Of a stretch of DNA of 64,000 nt, positions 62,815 through 64,000 are shown one piece after another; the stretch's first letter is position 1, and the number at the start of each line of letters is the position of its first letter. The DNA is from Ascidiaceihabitans sp029251465 (lineage in GTDB: Bacteria; Pseudomonadota; Alphaproteobacteria; Rhodobacterales; Rhodobacteraceae): NCBI RefSeq assembly GCF_042932805.1, contig NZ_CP170633.1:806001-870000 (forward strand), written 5' to 3'. The position numbers and the translations under genes are program-made. The notes below the pieces were generated by a model. The model was not told the origin of the DNA. It saw nothing but the letters and a program-made list of their open reading frames with translations, and did no database searches.

Positions 62815-64000
62815 TTACCGAACATAAGCCCCTTTGAAATGTGAAGATGGGTAGCTTTCTGTGTCTGGACGCATGGGGTTTAACATCACTGACCCAAGCC
62901 AATTCGTACCCTGAAAGTTTGTGGAGAAATCAAAAAATGAGTCTTCAAAAATTGAGTTTTTAAAAGAGGAGTTGAACAAGTCTGTGCCGCACATATTGAG
63001 GTTATCACCTTCAGCATTGCTAAAGTCGCACCGATATACTGCGGTGGCTTCAAACTGAGCATGGCTCAAAGCAGTGTTTTGCAAATTGCAATCTTCCAGC
63101 TTTGCGCCATTAAATCGCGTTCCCGTTAGATTTGCATTTGCGAAATTACATCGTACAAACGAGCTTCCTTCGAAATCAGCTTCAGTAAGATTACTGCCCT
63201 CGAAATCGCAATTTGCAAAACTTGCACCTCTCGCATTCATTTTTTGGCCCAAAATACTTTGAAAAATCAAGTTTGCACCTGAAATTCCATCCAAATTACT
63301 TTCGCTTAAAACTGCTCCACCCAACTTCATGTCGTTAAAGTTGCACCCCCCTAGGTAGCATCCCCTGAGGTCTATTTTAAAACCACTTTGCCCAAATTCC
63401 TTTGCATTTTGTTCATGTACACGCAAAGCAGATGTCCGAGTTCCCAATACTTGAATCGCAATTTCGATGTCTGCTCTAGTTCGCAAGTTTCTCGCTGCGA
63501 GCCAAGCTTGCCCTTCAAAAAAAGCTCTGCCAAATCTGCCCAAGCGGGTCCGGCGAATATCTAATTCCACGAGAAAAACGCCTTGATCTTTATTGCGATA
63601 GCCTAGAGGTGGCAAATCTACAGAAGGTCCAACAGGAATTTGGGTGTTTTGACGCACATATGAAGACAGAATACGTAAAATGGTAATGTGGTCTTGGATG
63701 CTGTCTTTTGACAACCGCTGAAGCGAAAAAATAGCACCAATTCGCGCTTCGATGTTCACGTCAGTAAACTCGTAGGTTGTTCTTTCAATCACCGCTTTTC
63801 CAAGTGGATCAGTGAGTTCCAAGGGCCCTTGGTCATCATATATAGTTTCGCCATTTTTGTCCGTAACATATACTGGTGTTTCAATGAGTTTTCGGACTGG
63901 TTTGTCGGCACTCAAGCCTTGTACTGCCTTGAAAATACGGTCGTTTATCAGCCCTTCTTCAGTTGCCTTTGCGGTTCGCTCGTTGATCCATACACGGATA
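62815..64000 (-). CDS. Pentapeptide-repeat protein, N-terminus off the right edge
   Basis: A C-terminal right-handed quadrilateral helix region with the A(D/N)LxX pattern (LTEADFEGSSFVRCNFANANLTG and similar) spans about 200 residues. A TTG start at 63915 gives 366 residues, but the frame stays open through 28 more codons to the window edge and reads TEEGLINDRIFKAVQGL, matching the conserved N-terminal segment of this family, so the true start lies outside. Such proteins may mimic DNA or anchor to membranes. The region is more AT-rich than its neighbours. Confidence 0.82.
   Translation of the reverse strand, partial: IRVWINERTAKATEEGLINDRIFKAVQGLSADKPVRKLIETPVYVTDKNGETIYDDQGPLELTDPLGKAVIERTTYEFTDVNIEARIGAIFSLQRLSKDSIQDHITILRILSSYVRQNTQIPVGPSVDLPPLGYRNKDQGVFLVELDIRRTRLGRFGRAFFEGQAWLAARNLRTRADIEIAIQVLGTRTSALRVHEQNAKEFGQSGFKIDLRGCYLGGCNFNDMKLGGAVLSESNLDGISGANLIFQSILGQKMNARGASFANCDFEGSNLTEADFEGSSFVRCNFANANLTGTRFNGAKLEDCNLQNTALSHAQFEATAVYRCDFSNAEGDNLNMCGTDLFNSSFKNSIFEDSFFDFSTNFQGTNWLGSVMLNPMRPDTESYPSSHFKGAYVR

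Overview
The window looks like chromosomal DNA of a marine alphaproteobacterium of the Rhodobacteraceae (Roseobacter clade; a Loktanella/Octadecabacter-like organism is a guess). The reasons are the four-subunit sarcosine oxidase operon, the split ccmI/ruvX/DUF1289 cluster, a Fe-type SOD and a bamB-der pair with an upstream YfgM-like gene. No rRNA or tRNA gene was seen.

Positions 1 to about 32.9 kb are accessory DNA. I read them as the right-hand part of an integrative conjugative element or genomic island inserted at the 5' end of dusA. The left edge carries a conjugation operon on the minus strand (trbB-trbC-trbD-trbE, trbE running off the edge). The right end is a tyrosine integrase (31640-32800) pointing away from dusA (32912-33931), with a paired repeat/palindrome at 32803-32842. 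Three copies of one IS3-family element lie inside. Copy A (4492-5285) is truncated and abuts copy B (5286-6797) in inverted orientation. Copy C (27354-28865) is a direct repeat of B. All the outer IS ends lack target duplications, and B and C each sit on a 5'-truncated gene, so the area has been rearranged.

Between copies B and C (6.8-27.4 kb) is cargo rich in small oxidoreductases, each next to its own regulator: SDR/NmrA proteins with two AraC proteins, a TetR, a LysR and MerRs, plus two serine esterases, an NTF2-like protein, a RidA protein, a ParD-like/methionine aminopeptidase pair under a 40-bp palindrome, and a MerR/CHRD/carotenoid-biosynthesis-like group. Several genes here are broken (SDR, GFA, LysR). 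Right of copy C is a beheaded HerA-type ATPase followed by an intact winged-helix/DEDDh-exonuclease/BRCT protein. This is a candidate, partly destroyed, DNA-processing or defence module.

From dusA to the right end the gene content is ordinary core genome: TauE/SafE exporter, a PhyH-like protein, DUF1289, ruvX, ccmI, soxBDAG (sarcosine oxidase) with a small membrane-protein gene inserted after soxB, sodB, rarD, a LOG-family hydrolase, a LysM protein, an ATM1-type ABC exporter, DUF302, an RND pump with its adaptor, a YfgM-like protein, bamB, der, a TspO-like protein, a DUF2235 hydrolase, serS, and a pentapeptide-repeat protein that runs off the right edge. Convergent gene pairs here are separated by hairpins; two of these hairpins are the same 24-nt sequence.
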